From positions 7,967,501-8,031,500 of the forward strand of contig NC_060963.1 of NCBI RefSeq assembly GCF_910589235.1: a stretch of DNA of 64,000 nt. The letters run 5' to 3'. Position numbers and translations under genes: made by a program. Of the stretch, positions 48,307 through 59,228 are shown piece by piece (within the stretch, counting starts at the first letter, position 1; every line of letters starts with the position of its first letter). The notes under the pieces are model-generated. The model was not told where the DNA came from. It did not search any database and saw only the letters and a list, made by a program, of their open reading frames with translations. This DNA is from Vespa crabro (taxonomy: Eukaryota > Arthropoda > Insecta > Hymenoptera > Vespidae).

Positions 48307-48447
48307 ATGATCAAAGAATTTATAAACAACATTAAAAATCGAATTCTCGTTTGTTCTTTATTTAAAATAAGGAGCATCCCTGAAGGCATCAAACTGCATC
48401 AGGATTTGATCGACGTCGGAGAGGACGACATAGAGGACTTAACGTGA
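48307..48447 (+). CDS. Small ORF of 46 aa or terminal-exon remnant
   Basis: The frame starts ATG at 48307 and ends TGA at 48445-48447. The second half reads SIPEGIKLHQDLIDVGEDD and then IEDLT before the stop. This is an acidic, balanced sequence unlike the AT-rich first half (MIKEFINNIKNR...). An alternative is a terminal exon: a T-rich stretch leading to AAATAAG at 48371 could be an acceptor, with only 48372-48447 coding. No upstream partner exon is recognised. It may also be a fragment of an old retrocopy. The family is not identified. Confidence 0.3.
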   Translation: MIKEFINNIKNRILVCSLFKIRSIPEGIKLHQDLIDVGEDDIEDLT

Positions 48448-48838
48448 ATTCATAAGTTATGCCGAAAGCCTTTCGAGAAGCTCTGTTCGGATATATGTTG
48501 AACCGTAACTAAAAGGTCCTTAACGGGATACTCGGTAGTCGATCGTAGCAATGAGTTAGCCACTGTTCTTTATTACCCGCAGTGGTTATAATTGCGAGCG
48601 CCTCGAAAATTCCACCCTTCCGACGGCACGAGCATCTTTCTTTTTTCTCTCTCTCTCTCCTTCTCTCTCTTTTTCTCTTTCTTTCTCTTACCTTCCGTTT
48701 TTTTTCATTCTTTTTTTACTCCGTGTTCCCTCGCCTTATCGTTCTTCTTCGCTTCGAGCTACTCCCACCAACTTTTTTCCTAAAGCGTGACGAAAGTACC
48801 TATCGCGAATCGAATATATCGGTATTTGAAAGTTGTTT

Positions 48839-48840
<2 letters not shown>

Positions 48841-48878
<38 letters not shown>

Positions 48879-48928
48879 CTTTTCTTTTCTCACTCATTCA
48901 ATTTTATGAGAAAAAAATAGCACTGTCG

Positions 48929-48991
<63 letters not shown>

Positions 48992-49013
48992 ATATATATA
49001 TATTTTGGCGTAG
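48841..49013. repeat. (CT)n and (AT)n microsatellites at the 3' end of the three-exon gene
   Basis: (CT)n at 48841-48874 is followed by (AT)n of about 28 units at 48932-48987 and a shorter AT run to 49013. The pair lies about 65 bp beyond the likely poly(A) site. Confidence 0.95.
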
Positions 49014-49097
49014 TAAATTAATGTTAAATACATTTTCAAAAGATTAGATTTCTTGAAATAACGAAATATGGTGTTATACAAAAAAACAGATGAGAAT

Positions 49098-49103
49098 TTT
49101 ATT
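49098..49103 (-). terminator. Polyadenylation signal AATAAA of the three-exon gene
   Basis: On the minus strand AATAAA starts 19 bases after the TGA at 49122-49124, in a T/A-rich 3' end. A T-rich stretch follows about 15 bases later. The spacing is right for a very short 3' UTR and supports the gene model just upstream. Confidence 0.55.
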
Positions 49104-49121
49104 TTTATACTTAATCAAATT

Positions 49122-49743
49122 TCATTTCTTTTTTGATAGAACAGCTATGTAACAGAAAGCACCTACGTCGGGTATAGGCTGAGAGAGAAGAAATTCGCCA
49201 CCGTCTGGTGAACGACGTAACAATTCTGATCTTCTTCCTTTACCGATCATATTCTTCTGTTTCACGAATGTATCAGCTTTCTGTATCTTCTCATCAGCAT
49301 CAGCAGGCTGTAATATAATAATCTTTATTTAATTATTTCTATCGATTAATGAAATTATTATTACTTTGTATAGGTTAGGATAACTGTTCATTTACCAACA
49401 AGTTCGTCATTGTCAACAACGGTTGATTCGGTGGTGGCTTGTTAAAAGGTATTTTTAATTCACCCTCTTGAACATTTAGAACTAGAAAGTACATAAAGTC
49501 GTTCCGTAATTTCATTTCGTTCATCGATTTAGTACAATTTTTTAAAAATCGTAACCATTTCACGGCAATTTGTCTGTCTATGTCGTAAAAAATATTCTAA
49601 TAAAAGTAGAGAACATAATCGAAGATAATTCAATTATTAACTTTTTCACCTTGTAAATTTCTAAGATTTGGTAACATAGTTTTTACACAAAATAGGTTAT
49701 AATTCCAATCATAAAGAAGCGATTCCTGTAATTCCTGCGTCAT
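49122..49743 (-). CDS. Compact three-exon gene, uncharacterised protein of about 153 aa
   Basis: Three minus-strand exons join in phase: 49743-49650 (ATG, ends phase 1 at CAAG|GTGAAA), 49577-49396 (acceptor ACATAG, ends phase 0 at TTG|GTAAAT) and 49307-49122 (acceptor TATTACAG, stop TGA). The introns are 72 and 88 bp, typical of insects. The product starts MTQELQESLL, continues with DRQIAVKWLRFLKN at the first junction, has a Pro-rich loop (KIPFNKPPPNQPL) and ends in a basic third exon with KGRRSELLRR and a hydrophobic stretch before SKKK. There is no signal peptide or membrane segment. A helix followed by a W-L-x-F-L block is faintly reminiscent of DUF4485-type domains, but I cannot confirm that. 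A short upstream ATG frame of 13 codons overlaps the start as ATGA. AATAAA lies about 20 nt past the stop. The composition is unlike the surrounding repeat-derived frames. The gene is either independent or nested in a larger transcription unit. The function is unknown. Confidence 0.75.
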
Positions 49744-50559
49744 TGTAAAAAAATTTCTTTCACGCGATCAAAAATTTTCATATAGTTTGGAGTTCGTATT
49801 GGAGTTTCATATGGTAAGAGTTCGTTTTTTTTTTTAATCTAACTTCCGCATGATTTATCATAAAATTGAATCTAACGGAACGTTCGATGACAAAGATAAA
49901 ATATTGATAAGCCCCGTGAAGTTAGATTAATTTAATATCGACAAAAGTTCTTGTTTGTTCGTTATAATTGTTAACTTAGCGGGGTCGATCTAATCAGTTG
50001 GTAAGAAGTACCTACTCTTCACGAAATTAAATCTCGACGACAATGCGGATGACCGGTGAAACGAACTCGTCGAGCACTCAGTAAAACCTTTCACCGCGAT
50101 TGGACGACCGAAGGAACAGGTGTGTCGAAACGTTCGGTTAGAGGAAACGGCTTTACTTCCGAGAAGTTTTCAACGAGGAAACGCAATGCGTTTTCCGTCA
50201 GCGCGATCATCAAGATTAAAAAAAAAAAACGCAATAAATATCATGTTTTGTTTATTTACGAATGTAATTCTCGCGAAAAAAGAGAAAAAAGGAAAAAAAA
50301 CGGAAAAGAAAAAAAAGAGTAGATAGGAGAAACGAGGTTAAAATAAAAGAGGGACGAGGAAACGAAGATTATATTTGTGTCGTTGTTAGCATGGCATTGT
50401 TTCGACTAAGAAACGACTCCACTTAGAACAATAGAACCATCGGAGAATCGACTCTCGTTCTCTCTTTCCTTATCCTCAGCAAAAGAACGGCGAACGAGGA
50501 AATGGAGGATCGTCAGGAAGTCGGGAAGAGTAATTAACTCTTAATTGAATGCAAAGTCT

Positions 50560-50775
50560 CGAAGAGGTGCACCAAGCAACACGACGTAACGCGACACGCC
50601 GAAGGAGACCGAGTGAGAGACACGGTTTTCAATGCTCGCGTCCGAAACGCCTCGAGGAAACGACGTGCGAATGGCAATTTTCTTCATTATTATACTAATT
50701 GTCGTAATTACCGGTCGTACTATGGTAATGAGATGTGACAGGAAAGACCGGCTTGAAGATACGCGCGGCTGACTC
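50560..50775. promoter_or_regulatory. Putative conserved non-coding element
   Basis: Repeat-free, GC-balanced DNA with CACGACGTAACGCGACACG and TATACTAATTGTCGTAATTACCGG (two TAATT cores). It lies about 0.8 kb upstream of the start of the three-exon minus-strand gene, but no promoter can be defined. Confidence 0.25.
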
Positions 50776-50967
50776 GCATCGTTGTGTCCTCGTTTTTCTC
50801 TAGTTCAAAGGATTTCAACGATTCGAAGTCGAATAAATTCGTTTATTCTAGGAGAAAGAATTCGAAGAAGGAGGCGTACATCGAATAGCTTTGCGGAATC
50901 ACAGAGTATAGGGTAATTTGTGGGAGTTTAGTACGTTACTAGAATGTCGAAGTATGGGTTTATTTAT

Positions 50968-51004
<37 letters not shown>

Positions 51005-51581
51005 TTCGAAGAAAATTCCAAAGTCAAACCTTGTCTCTTTAGCTTTGCTCATACGGGCAATTTCACCGACGTAAAAGGACCCACGCAATAGCTTGCGTCT
51101 GCGTTTCTATATCTTCCAAATTACTACTTCATCTTCTTTTCCTTTCTCGTTCTGCGCTATATCTATATTGTTCATTGTCGAGTCACTTTTGCTTTTCTTT
51201 TCGTTGATATTAGTAAAAGTTTTGAATAAAGCTTAGATAAATCGGAAAGAAGAGGACGAAATCGCTTTTGTCGCTTAGAAGAGACATCATATAAATGCGT
51301 ATTAAGGTATGCGTTTGATGGGAGTCGGAACGAGTAGCAGGATGAATATACGGCCCACACAGGCTGCAAAGAGCGGACACTTGGCGCAATTTTATTGTCG
51401 GGAAAGGAGGCACCGTGCATAAACGATCAGACTGTTGCTCGCTGACCTCGTACACCTGGCTCATCCATGGCGGACTATCGTGGGACTTTATGAATATACG
51501 CGTAGCGCGTAGGTGCGTTCGCTGCTAGCCAGGATATCGTGATAGCGTCTTGCGTTTGAAGGTATAGATATATGCTATCTA

Positions 51582-51584
<3 letters not shown>

Positions 51585-51626
<42 letters not shown>
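51585..51626. repeat. (AT)n microsatellite
   Basis: About 19 AT units flanked by ATATACAT and ATGTATAG. Confidence 0.95.
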
Positions 51627-51629
<3 letters not shown>

Positions 51630-54235
51630 AGATATTATACCGGAAGAGACTGACGGTCGAGGTGCCTTAGCATTTCAATCGTTGCCGCTCAGCTTCCGAT
51701 TTAATCACCGTCTTTTACTTTCCTTTTACAGAAACATTTAATATCTTTCATTTCCGATGCTCGAAGAAGAGCATTTTTTCAGAAAAAAATGTCGGTTTCT
51801 AGATCGCAGGAAAAAGATCGACGGACTCGTAACTCCGTGGTAATTGCCTAGGACGTGTGTCAGGTATAACGACGTGGCCAGGTGAATACACTCCGTTATA
51901 CCTACGCATCTATTTGTCTCACGTAGGAAGCCGCTAATGCTAGCCAACACCGCTACCTCTTGTACGTGTACTTCTCCCATTTGTGTTTCGTGTCTTTTAA
52001 CAACTAACTCGTGAACGTTTTCGTCTCTTTGTTAACTCATTGTATTCGATATTTACGAAAAAAACGTATATTGTAATGCTAAAGAAGAAGAAGAAGAAGA
52101 AGAAGAAGAAAGAGAGAGAGAAAGAGAATGAGGTTTGAAATATAAAAAAATTTTAATACAAGTTCGGTGATAAGCTCAATACTATCGCGAATAGAGGACA
52201 TCAACGTTTCATTATGGAAATAAGTGTACTCCTCTACCAAGACGGATATACTTTTCCAAGCAAATGAGCCTGGAAAACAGTAACACGCAATGCCCGTGAG
52301 CTCGGTGGTAACTCTTTGTGTACTCGACATATCGTGCTGTAAAGTCGGCCCATTAGCATCGCTCACGATCCCACCGATAGGCAAGAGGGTTTTCTTGAAA
52401 ATGTTCTCCTTCTTCTTTAACTCCCTCCCAACGAATTTTCCTTACGCTTTCCTTCCTTATGGTACGACGTAAATATGTGAAGGAAACGTTGAAAATAGGA
52501 AATTACCGGACGACGTGAAAATCTCCATTGTCGTATCTTCATCGATCCATATCCTTCACAATGACGATGGTAACAACGATAATAGTATAATAATAATAAC
52601 AACAACAATAATAATAATTTACAATAACAGTGGTCATATTAACAAAGGATAATTTAATGTTGTTCCTAGAATCAAGTAATCTTTCTAAAGATATTAAGTC
52701 AAGATTTGCATGTTAATAAATAGAAGTGCATTTCGTTATCGGCCATCTTCTACGTCGGTAATCTCTACTTTTTTGCATCATTCCAACGCGAGATTTTTCA
52801 TTCGATATACTCGTAGGTTAATAAAAAGCGTAGGAGGGACTGTTGTTGGTACTAAAATTCGTCCAAGTACTATAATTCGCGAAGAACGTTGCACATAAAT
52901 TGCATATTTGATGCACTTATTAGAATAATTACAGAGACGCCGTTCCGCGTTTTCTAAGAATTCGTATGCCTCGATATCGTTAAATATATTAGAGAAAAGA
53001 AAGAAAATTACGCTTGATATCTAGTTACGTACCATAACGAGACAATAATTAGGTCCACGATTACGTTTTAAAGTTAACGGTATCCGGGAAGGTTTAATTA
53101 TTCCAATAACGTGATTTGTTTGAATAATTTTATTAAAATTCGTTTATAGGTAGGAATTAGCAATATAGTACGTTGGTAGATAAGAAAAAAATATGATACG
53201 CTGGTTTGTCGTAATTTCGAAGCGTTCTCGATGCGCGAATATTCCTCGTTAAGTGAAGGAGTCACGGAATTTTATTTCGTGTTAAAGTAAGTAAGTGAGT
53301 ACTTACGTACGAAACCGTATTACGTTATGATCGGTTGGTCGCACAAGCGTCGATGCATGAAAGAATACGTGTCACGTCGATATCATCGATATGCGCGATA
53401 AACTACGAGCTTAATCTACATAGTTACATAGTTAAAAAACAGCTATTTTCTTTCCTTTCGACGATAATTCAATGCTTCTATAACGAAGATAATATATTTT
53501 GACGAACGTTTTGCTTTCGATTAAGTTAATTAAGTTCAAGACTCGGCAAGTTTCTCAATATCGTTTTAAAATAAAGTCGTTACGCAAGAACGGTGCTCGA
53601 TTTAATGGCTGGATACCGACGAATAAATGTTAAAAAGGCGTAACCACGCAACTAAGAAGCAACACTACCACGAAAGGATATAGGATATAGATAGGTATAC
53701 CATGGTAAAAATTCGACGCTTCCTGTTAAAGCCAAAAATATCTCTTGTTAAATTACGTGATGGCGAGAAGAGGTGGGGGAGATTATATCGATTGCATCGA
53801 CCGTGCTTGAATGCTCGAACGGTCATCGATCGCAGGGGACGAAGCGATCATCTCTCTCTCTACCGCTGTCTTTCGACGAATTACGTCTTGAATGCATAAT
53901 AATACATAACTCGCGCCTCTTGCAACGATGTATACTTATTTATATTCAAGAAACGCTCCGACATTTAGGCGGATTTGCATTCACAACGTTCGGCATCGAC
54001 GTTGACTGAAATAAACTACGCCGTATCAACGTTCCACCGCGAGAAATCGAAGACTAGGAAAATTTAATCGAGAGACTTTGTAATTTATTATAATTTTTAA
54101 CATTGGATCTTACGATTGATACAATCGTGTTATACATTTTCGTGAGAAAATAAATTTATATATAAACATTAAGGAATAAAAGTTCACATGACAATAAGTA
54201 AGAGTAAACCTAAATAACATAACTTAGCTTTCACT

Positions 54236-54420
54236 TGGAATCAACCAAGTAGTGGGTTGACGTTTAACGTTACGTTAACGTACCTGTTAAATGAACGAGC
54301 GAAAATCGGAGAAGTCATGGCATAAAATTTACATAATTATGCAAACGAACTCGGTAATTAGTGTTTCATCGTCTCTCCGATATATACATACGCCTAATGG
54401 GTGATTTTACTGAGTAAGCG
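54236..54420. promoter_or_regulatory. Putative conserved non-coding element
   Basis: It contains GTTTAACGTTACGTTAACGT (overlapping palindromic GTTAAC words), TTTACATAATTATGCAAACG (POU/Hox-like) and CTCGGTAATTAGTG. No coding frame is seen. Confidence 0.3.
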
Positions 54421-54659
54421 AGTTTCCTTCGTACTTTCCTTCTTTCCGGTCACTTTCCCTCTCTTTCCTCATTCCCAAGAAAATGCCTATATTTAGATGT
54501 TAGCGATCACGTATCTCTTCGCCAAGAAAAAATGATCTACATATTGGAATAAGAGAGCATAACACGTAATGTTATCTCTGGAAGAATCGAAAAAAAGCGG
54601 CGTAGCGTTCGAAAAATGTTGCACGCGAGAGTTGGTGGTGGCGTTTAAATGAAATCATA

Positions 54660-54666
54660 TCGAGAA

Positions 54667-54721
<55 letters not shown>

Positions 54722-54724
54722 AGA
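54660..54724. repeat. (GA)n microsatellite
   Basis: About 22 GA units with AAAG edges. Confidence 0.95.
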
Positions 54725-55375
54725 GGGAGATGGAAGGAAAGAAGGGAAATTGGTAGACGGACGGATGGATAAAAAGACGGAGGAACAGAGGGACGGTGAG
54801 AGACATGGCCGGAGGCGTCGCGATAACGCTGTCGGGAGCCTCTCAGAGTAAAACCATATTATTAGAGCGAGGTCTAGCAGCAGGGAATCACCCGCAACCG
54901 GCTTCTAGAGACTCGGATTAAACGAGATCCAACCTCCCTTTCTCTCTCTTTCTAGCATATCAATCGACTATTGTAGGATATAGGATTTGCTATTAAATAC
55001 AATTTTTCTTTTACGTTTTTTTTATTGTTTCTCTTTTTCTTTCTTTTTTTCTTTTTTTCAAGTCACCGTTTAACATTTAACAGAATGTATATTTAAACAT
55101 ACATCGTTTAATATCTTATTACAATTTAATTTATTTTCCTCGATGATCTAATATACATATTTTAATGCATTTATAATAATGTAATTTAATTATTATTATT
55201 CGTATTTTTTTCATTATCTCATGAGTATATATGTGTGTGTATGTATGTGTTACGTTTCAGATAACGTGGACGGATACGGGACATAGGTCGCAAAGAGGTA
55301 AGACGTAAGGCTCTCTTCGGGGACGGAGAAAGGCTGCGTCGTGTGGCAGGGATCGTTATCAGATTCGATCGAGCT

Positions 55376-55625
55376 TCCCGATAGTTAATTAACGAGTTCA
55401 TTATGCACCCTTGCCCTCCGCCTCGGATCCCTCTGTTTGAGAGGCTCCTGGTGGTGGCGCGCTTGCTTCGCATCGAGCACCGAGTCCAGGCTTCGAGTGA
55501 GGCATTGCGGAGATCCTCGGCAGATAGCGCGGAGACCCGGTGGGTGGCGCTATTTTATTGCATCACGACTCCCGGCTGGGCCCACCACTGGCCCGCCGTC
55601 GCGCCTTGCACTTTCAGAACTTTCA
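55376..55625. promoter_or_regulatory. GC-rich complex block, putative regulatory element or unrecognised exon
   Basis: A GC-rich island in AT-rich surroundings. It begins AGTTAATTAACGAG and continues with CCTCCGCCTCGGATCC and a CTGGTGGTGGCGCG stretch. A plus frame from ATG 55403 stays open for 97 codons (MHPCPPPRIPLFERLLVV...). It has a helical Arg/Leu/Ala middle, but no splice sites or homology are recognised. I favour a non-coding element and give the frame only as the alternative. Confidence 0.3.
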
Positions 55626-56149
55626 GAAGCGCTCGTGAATCTCCAAGGAGTTCGCTCCAATACTTTCGATGCGAATCATTTATGGTATATAAATAACGAA
55701 CTTTCCTTCTTTTTTTTCTCTTTTTTTTCCTTTTTATCATCTAAACGATATATACATTGTGTGTCACATTTTATTGCATGTTCGAATAATTTCTTTCGAA
55801 ACAAATAGAACGACCTTTTTCTTTTTTTTTTTTGTCCTGTGAGACAAAGTAGAAGCAACCGTAAGAAATAACACGTAGTACTTGTAATTACGTTAGAAAA
55901 CGTATATGAAGATAGAGTGTTGTAAAAGACTACATTTACTCTTCCGGGGCAAAACTAAGGGCAAAAGCATACTATTAAAGAGTCTCTTCCTTAAGCATAC
56001 CATCCAATAAACGTTCGCGACCATAATCAGTTTGAGCCGTGGACCACGTCTCTTTTGCTCGTTTTTCCACCTTGTATCCTTCGCTTCCATTTAATTTCCT
56101 GGAAAGCACCACGGAGGTTTCTGGGGGCAGAGGCATCAATCACCTCCAC

Positions 56150-56228
56150 CTGACACGGAGGCTGTAATTTGGCTAACCTCCTTCAACGGCCTTCCTATTT
56201 TCGCCCGTTTACGAACGTCCTTCGCACC
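56150..56228 (-). CDS. Possible 79-bp internal exon with AT-hook-like sequence
   Basis: On the minus strand a 79-bp segment is bounded by CATTGCAG and by CAG|GTGGAG. In between, one frame reads GAKDVRKRAKIGRPLKEV and then SQITASVS. The KRAKIGRP part resembles the R/K-x-G-R-P core of AT-hook DNA-binding peptides. The tract before the acceptor is purine-rich, which weakens the case. The block is GC-richer and more complex than its flanks, so it could equally be a conserved non-coding element. No neighbouring exon is recognised. Confidence 0.22.
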
Positions 56229-56429
56229 CTGCAATGACTCTTTTCTACGTTAATCGGAAGTTCTAGATCTCTCGCGATCTTATCTCATTGAAATTATATC
56301 AATCTATGCAAAATAAAAGTTGAATATTTCTTCTTTTTTTCTAGAATAGTATATATAGCTTCTTCGGATAGGTCCGGCATAACTTTCGACTCGACTTTCT
56401 CACAATCGGTCGAGGAAGCAGGTTCGTGT

Positions 56430-56690
56430 GATTATAGGGGGGGTGGCAACTAGAGAGAGCTCTGAATGATTTACATCCTGGTGCGGCCGAACACCGGCCA
56501 ACCAAGCCAGTCTAGTTTAGTTTTAAATCCTCCTCCTAAATATTGGCGAACGAGCGGTGCCTTGGCTAGACGCGAGCTGTCCCTCTTGGCAACATTCAAA
56601 TCTTCTCGCCATTCATAAATTCGTCAGTATGCATATGCTGAAATTATCGAGGCGCCGAGCGGACCTTTTCGCGGAATCTCTTTTCACAAA
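56430..56690. promoter_or_regulatory. Putative conserved non-coding element
   Basis: The block contains GGTGCGGCCGAACACCGGCC, AAATATTGGCGAACGAGCGG, CAGTATGCATATGCTG (octamer-like) and GAGGCGCCGAGCGG. It is repeat-free, with stops in all frames. Confidence 0.28.
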
Positions 56691-58749
56691 TACCTGACTC
56701 TACCTTTGCCTTCGTCCTACCTTCGGCCATACGAGGATCATTCGGAGCCGTAAAACTTCTCGATCGTTTCTTCCATTTCTTAGAATCGACTTGAACACGC
56801 TAAATCGTTTATAAAATTATCAAATCTTTAAGAAAATTTTCGAAATTTAAAAATACTGGTCTTTGAACAAACGAATTTCGTTTGTAACGATTATCGGTTA
56901 ATGGATCGTAAAGCAGCTGGATATTCCACGATGTTCAGGATGCATCGGGTCCAAAGGTTAGTAGAATATAAAGTTCTTTCACGATGTAATGTTGCACTCA
57001 CGTAATCATTCTTCGAGGTGGTGTCCCTCCTGTGTGGAGCTTTTGTTGTTACGAAGATTCATTTTTTTCGATGTAGTAAGGGATCGTGACAAGGTAGTAT
57101 CTCGAAACGCTTCGTATTTTTCAGAGATTAAATACGAAATTTTATTTAATGACATCTTATTTAGAGTAGTTAAATTTTCATTAGACGAAAAAATCGTATT
57201 TTTCACATTTGATATTTTGCAAAGCATACATAATCGTGTATATAAGTTTGTTGCGTAAAAAGTATAATAATAGTCGTTTCTATAACCGAAATTTCTTATA
57301 TTTATTGTATACGTGTCTTATTGAAATATTAAAAAAAATTGCAAAGTACATTCGATAAGGCGTGAAATCTATTGCGGTATCAGTGAATTCCATGAATTCC
57401 TTGAATTCCGAAGAAACTCACGAAGGAGATGACGAAGATCGAGGCATTGTTTGCAACGAGAGACGATCGTACGCAACTCTGGATGGACAAGCGATAGATT
57501 CCCCTAGATTCGATTTCCGTTGGTTACTCGACGAGTAATAGTATCTCGAATCTGTTCGACGCGAAAACGATGGTCGAAACGGAGTCGCGTTATTATCGAG
57601 CTCTCGAACCCCGAGATAGAACGGATAAAATCTCGTTCTTCGTGTCGACGATAATGCAGCATCTGTACTTTCGATCTTGGTAGAAAACTTTCGCCGTTAT
57701 CTCAGTTCAGTAAACGACGATTCGATAAATGATCGTTTAAATCCAAAGTCAAATTATCAAGCGTAGTTTGACTTGTACGTGAAAAGTCCCAAGTTTCTCT
57801 TCACGCATTGCAAATACGTTATTTGTACGATAGTAAAGTTTCTCATAGTATTTACTAACAAGACGAACTATAATTTATGACTCCTCTTTCGGATTCTTCG
57901 TGAACAAGAAGGAAAACTTTCCACGATCGCCATATCGGCTCTCGAGGAAGGTATACGTGATGGGTACACGATCCCTTTAACGGGCCGAGTGAAAATTACC
58001 GTTGCAAGACGCAACTTCGTCTTTCGCACCTTTTACCTTACTGATCGACTTGCCTTTAATGATTATATGCTTCAATCGAGCTCGAAAGATTTCGTAATGA
58101 ATTCGAACTTGTCTCGTAAGCATCTTAAAGAAAACAAAAGCTAGTTTAGATCTTTAGCAATATAGTAGTACGTGTATTCACGCGTATTCTATGTATACAT
58201 ACATACATATATATAAATGTATAAATAAGTTTGTAAGAGTGAGCTGAATATTCGTGATCGACTCGCTCGATGAGGTCATGCGAAGAACCTTTTTACATGG
58301 AGAACGTTTCGTGCTCCTGTACTAACTTTCTATTCGATGTTGCATAAGAGATTATTACTGCGCGAATGCGCAGAACCCATAACAGGACGAAGGATAAAAA
58401 CAATTCGGAATTGCTCACCGAGAAAAGTTTCGCTTTTTGCGAACGCCATCGTAAAATTTAATAAACAGACTTTAGTAATTCGCCAATCTTACGAGGAATC
58501 GATTCTAACGATGTTGAGATTATAACGATTAATTCGAAAGCAAAGAGAACACGCTCCAATTTTTCCACGATATAGAGTTTCTTCGGTTTCGCGAAACTTT
58601 TGTTTCAACCACGGCAAACCGATCGAACGATCGATTCGACGAGGTAGAAACGACGATCCGATCTTGCAGAGAGGTCCGGTTTTTCGCGAGGGTCATTGTC
58701 CAGCACGGGTTATACACATCTCGTTGTAATACTTGACCGCGTGAGCGAA

Positions 58750-58769
58750 CGAGCGCGCGCGCGCGCTCG
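58750..58769. repeat. Perfect CG-rich palindrome of 20 bp
   Basis: A GC-alternating core flanked by GAG and CTC arms makes a perfect 20-bp inverted repeat. Alternating CG runs of this kind are prone to Z-DNA or cruciform formation. A related but shorter alternation occurs at about 17196-17206. Confidence 0.85.
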
Positions 58770-59085
58770 CGTCTTGCCTTCTCGACGTGGATCCGAGCAC
58801 GGAGTAATGCAATAATAGGCGTATACTAATGATACAGAGGGGCCTTTCGAAGTGCGCGGGGTTTGCAGCCGGCGAGGATTCAGTCACGTAGTTGCATTAA
58901 ACTTAATATAAATAATAGCGGTTTGTGGAGCGTCCGAGAGAGCGAGCGCTCGGTATATACCCACCTATCTCCATCTTCTCATCCGGCACTCTCCAGGACC
59001 ATAATACACCGGCCTCTACGTCCCTGGACTCGCCTCCACTTAATAAGCAGGATCGTCCTGAATCACCACGGCAGCCGTGCTCACC

Positions 59086-59087
<2 letters not shown>

Positions 59088-59130
<43 letters not shown>

Positions 59131-59136
59131 ACTCTC

Positions 59137-59180
<44 letters not shown>

Positions 59181-59228
59181 GCTCTCTCTCTCTCTTTCTC
59201 TTTCTCTCTCTCTCTCTCTTTTTCTATC
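59088..59228. repeat. Long (TC)n tract with periodic interruptions
   Basis: About 140 bp of TC with repeated TCTTTC, CGC and ACT breaks. Mirror-symmetric polypyrimidine of this length can form triplex structures. Confidence 0.94.

Larger units (their letters stand above)
49744..56149. other. Non-coding: complex and AT-rich DNA
   Basis: Just upstream of the three-exon gene is AT-rich DNA without a clear core promoter. Further on are an A-rich patch (50215-50320), repeats and the complex blocks listed separately. A minus-strand frame open over about 52080-52410 reads protein-like (for instance PIGGIVSDANGPTLQHDM) but has no ATG at its head and runs into a GAA repeat. Confidence 0.5.

Noticed and set aside
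52079..52410. Minus-strand frame reading PIGGIVSDANGPTLQ...
   Set aside because: It looks protein-like, but has no ATG at its head, is preceded by an in-frame TAA with no good acceptor, and ends inside a GAA repeat. It remains unproven and could be revisited with RNA data.
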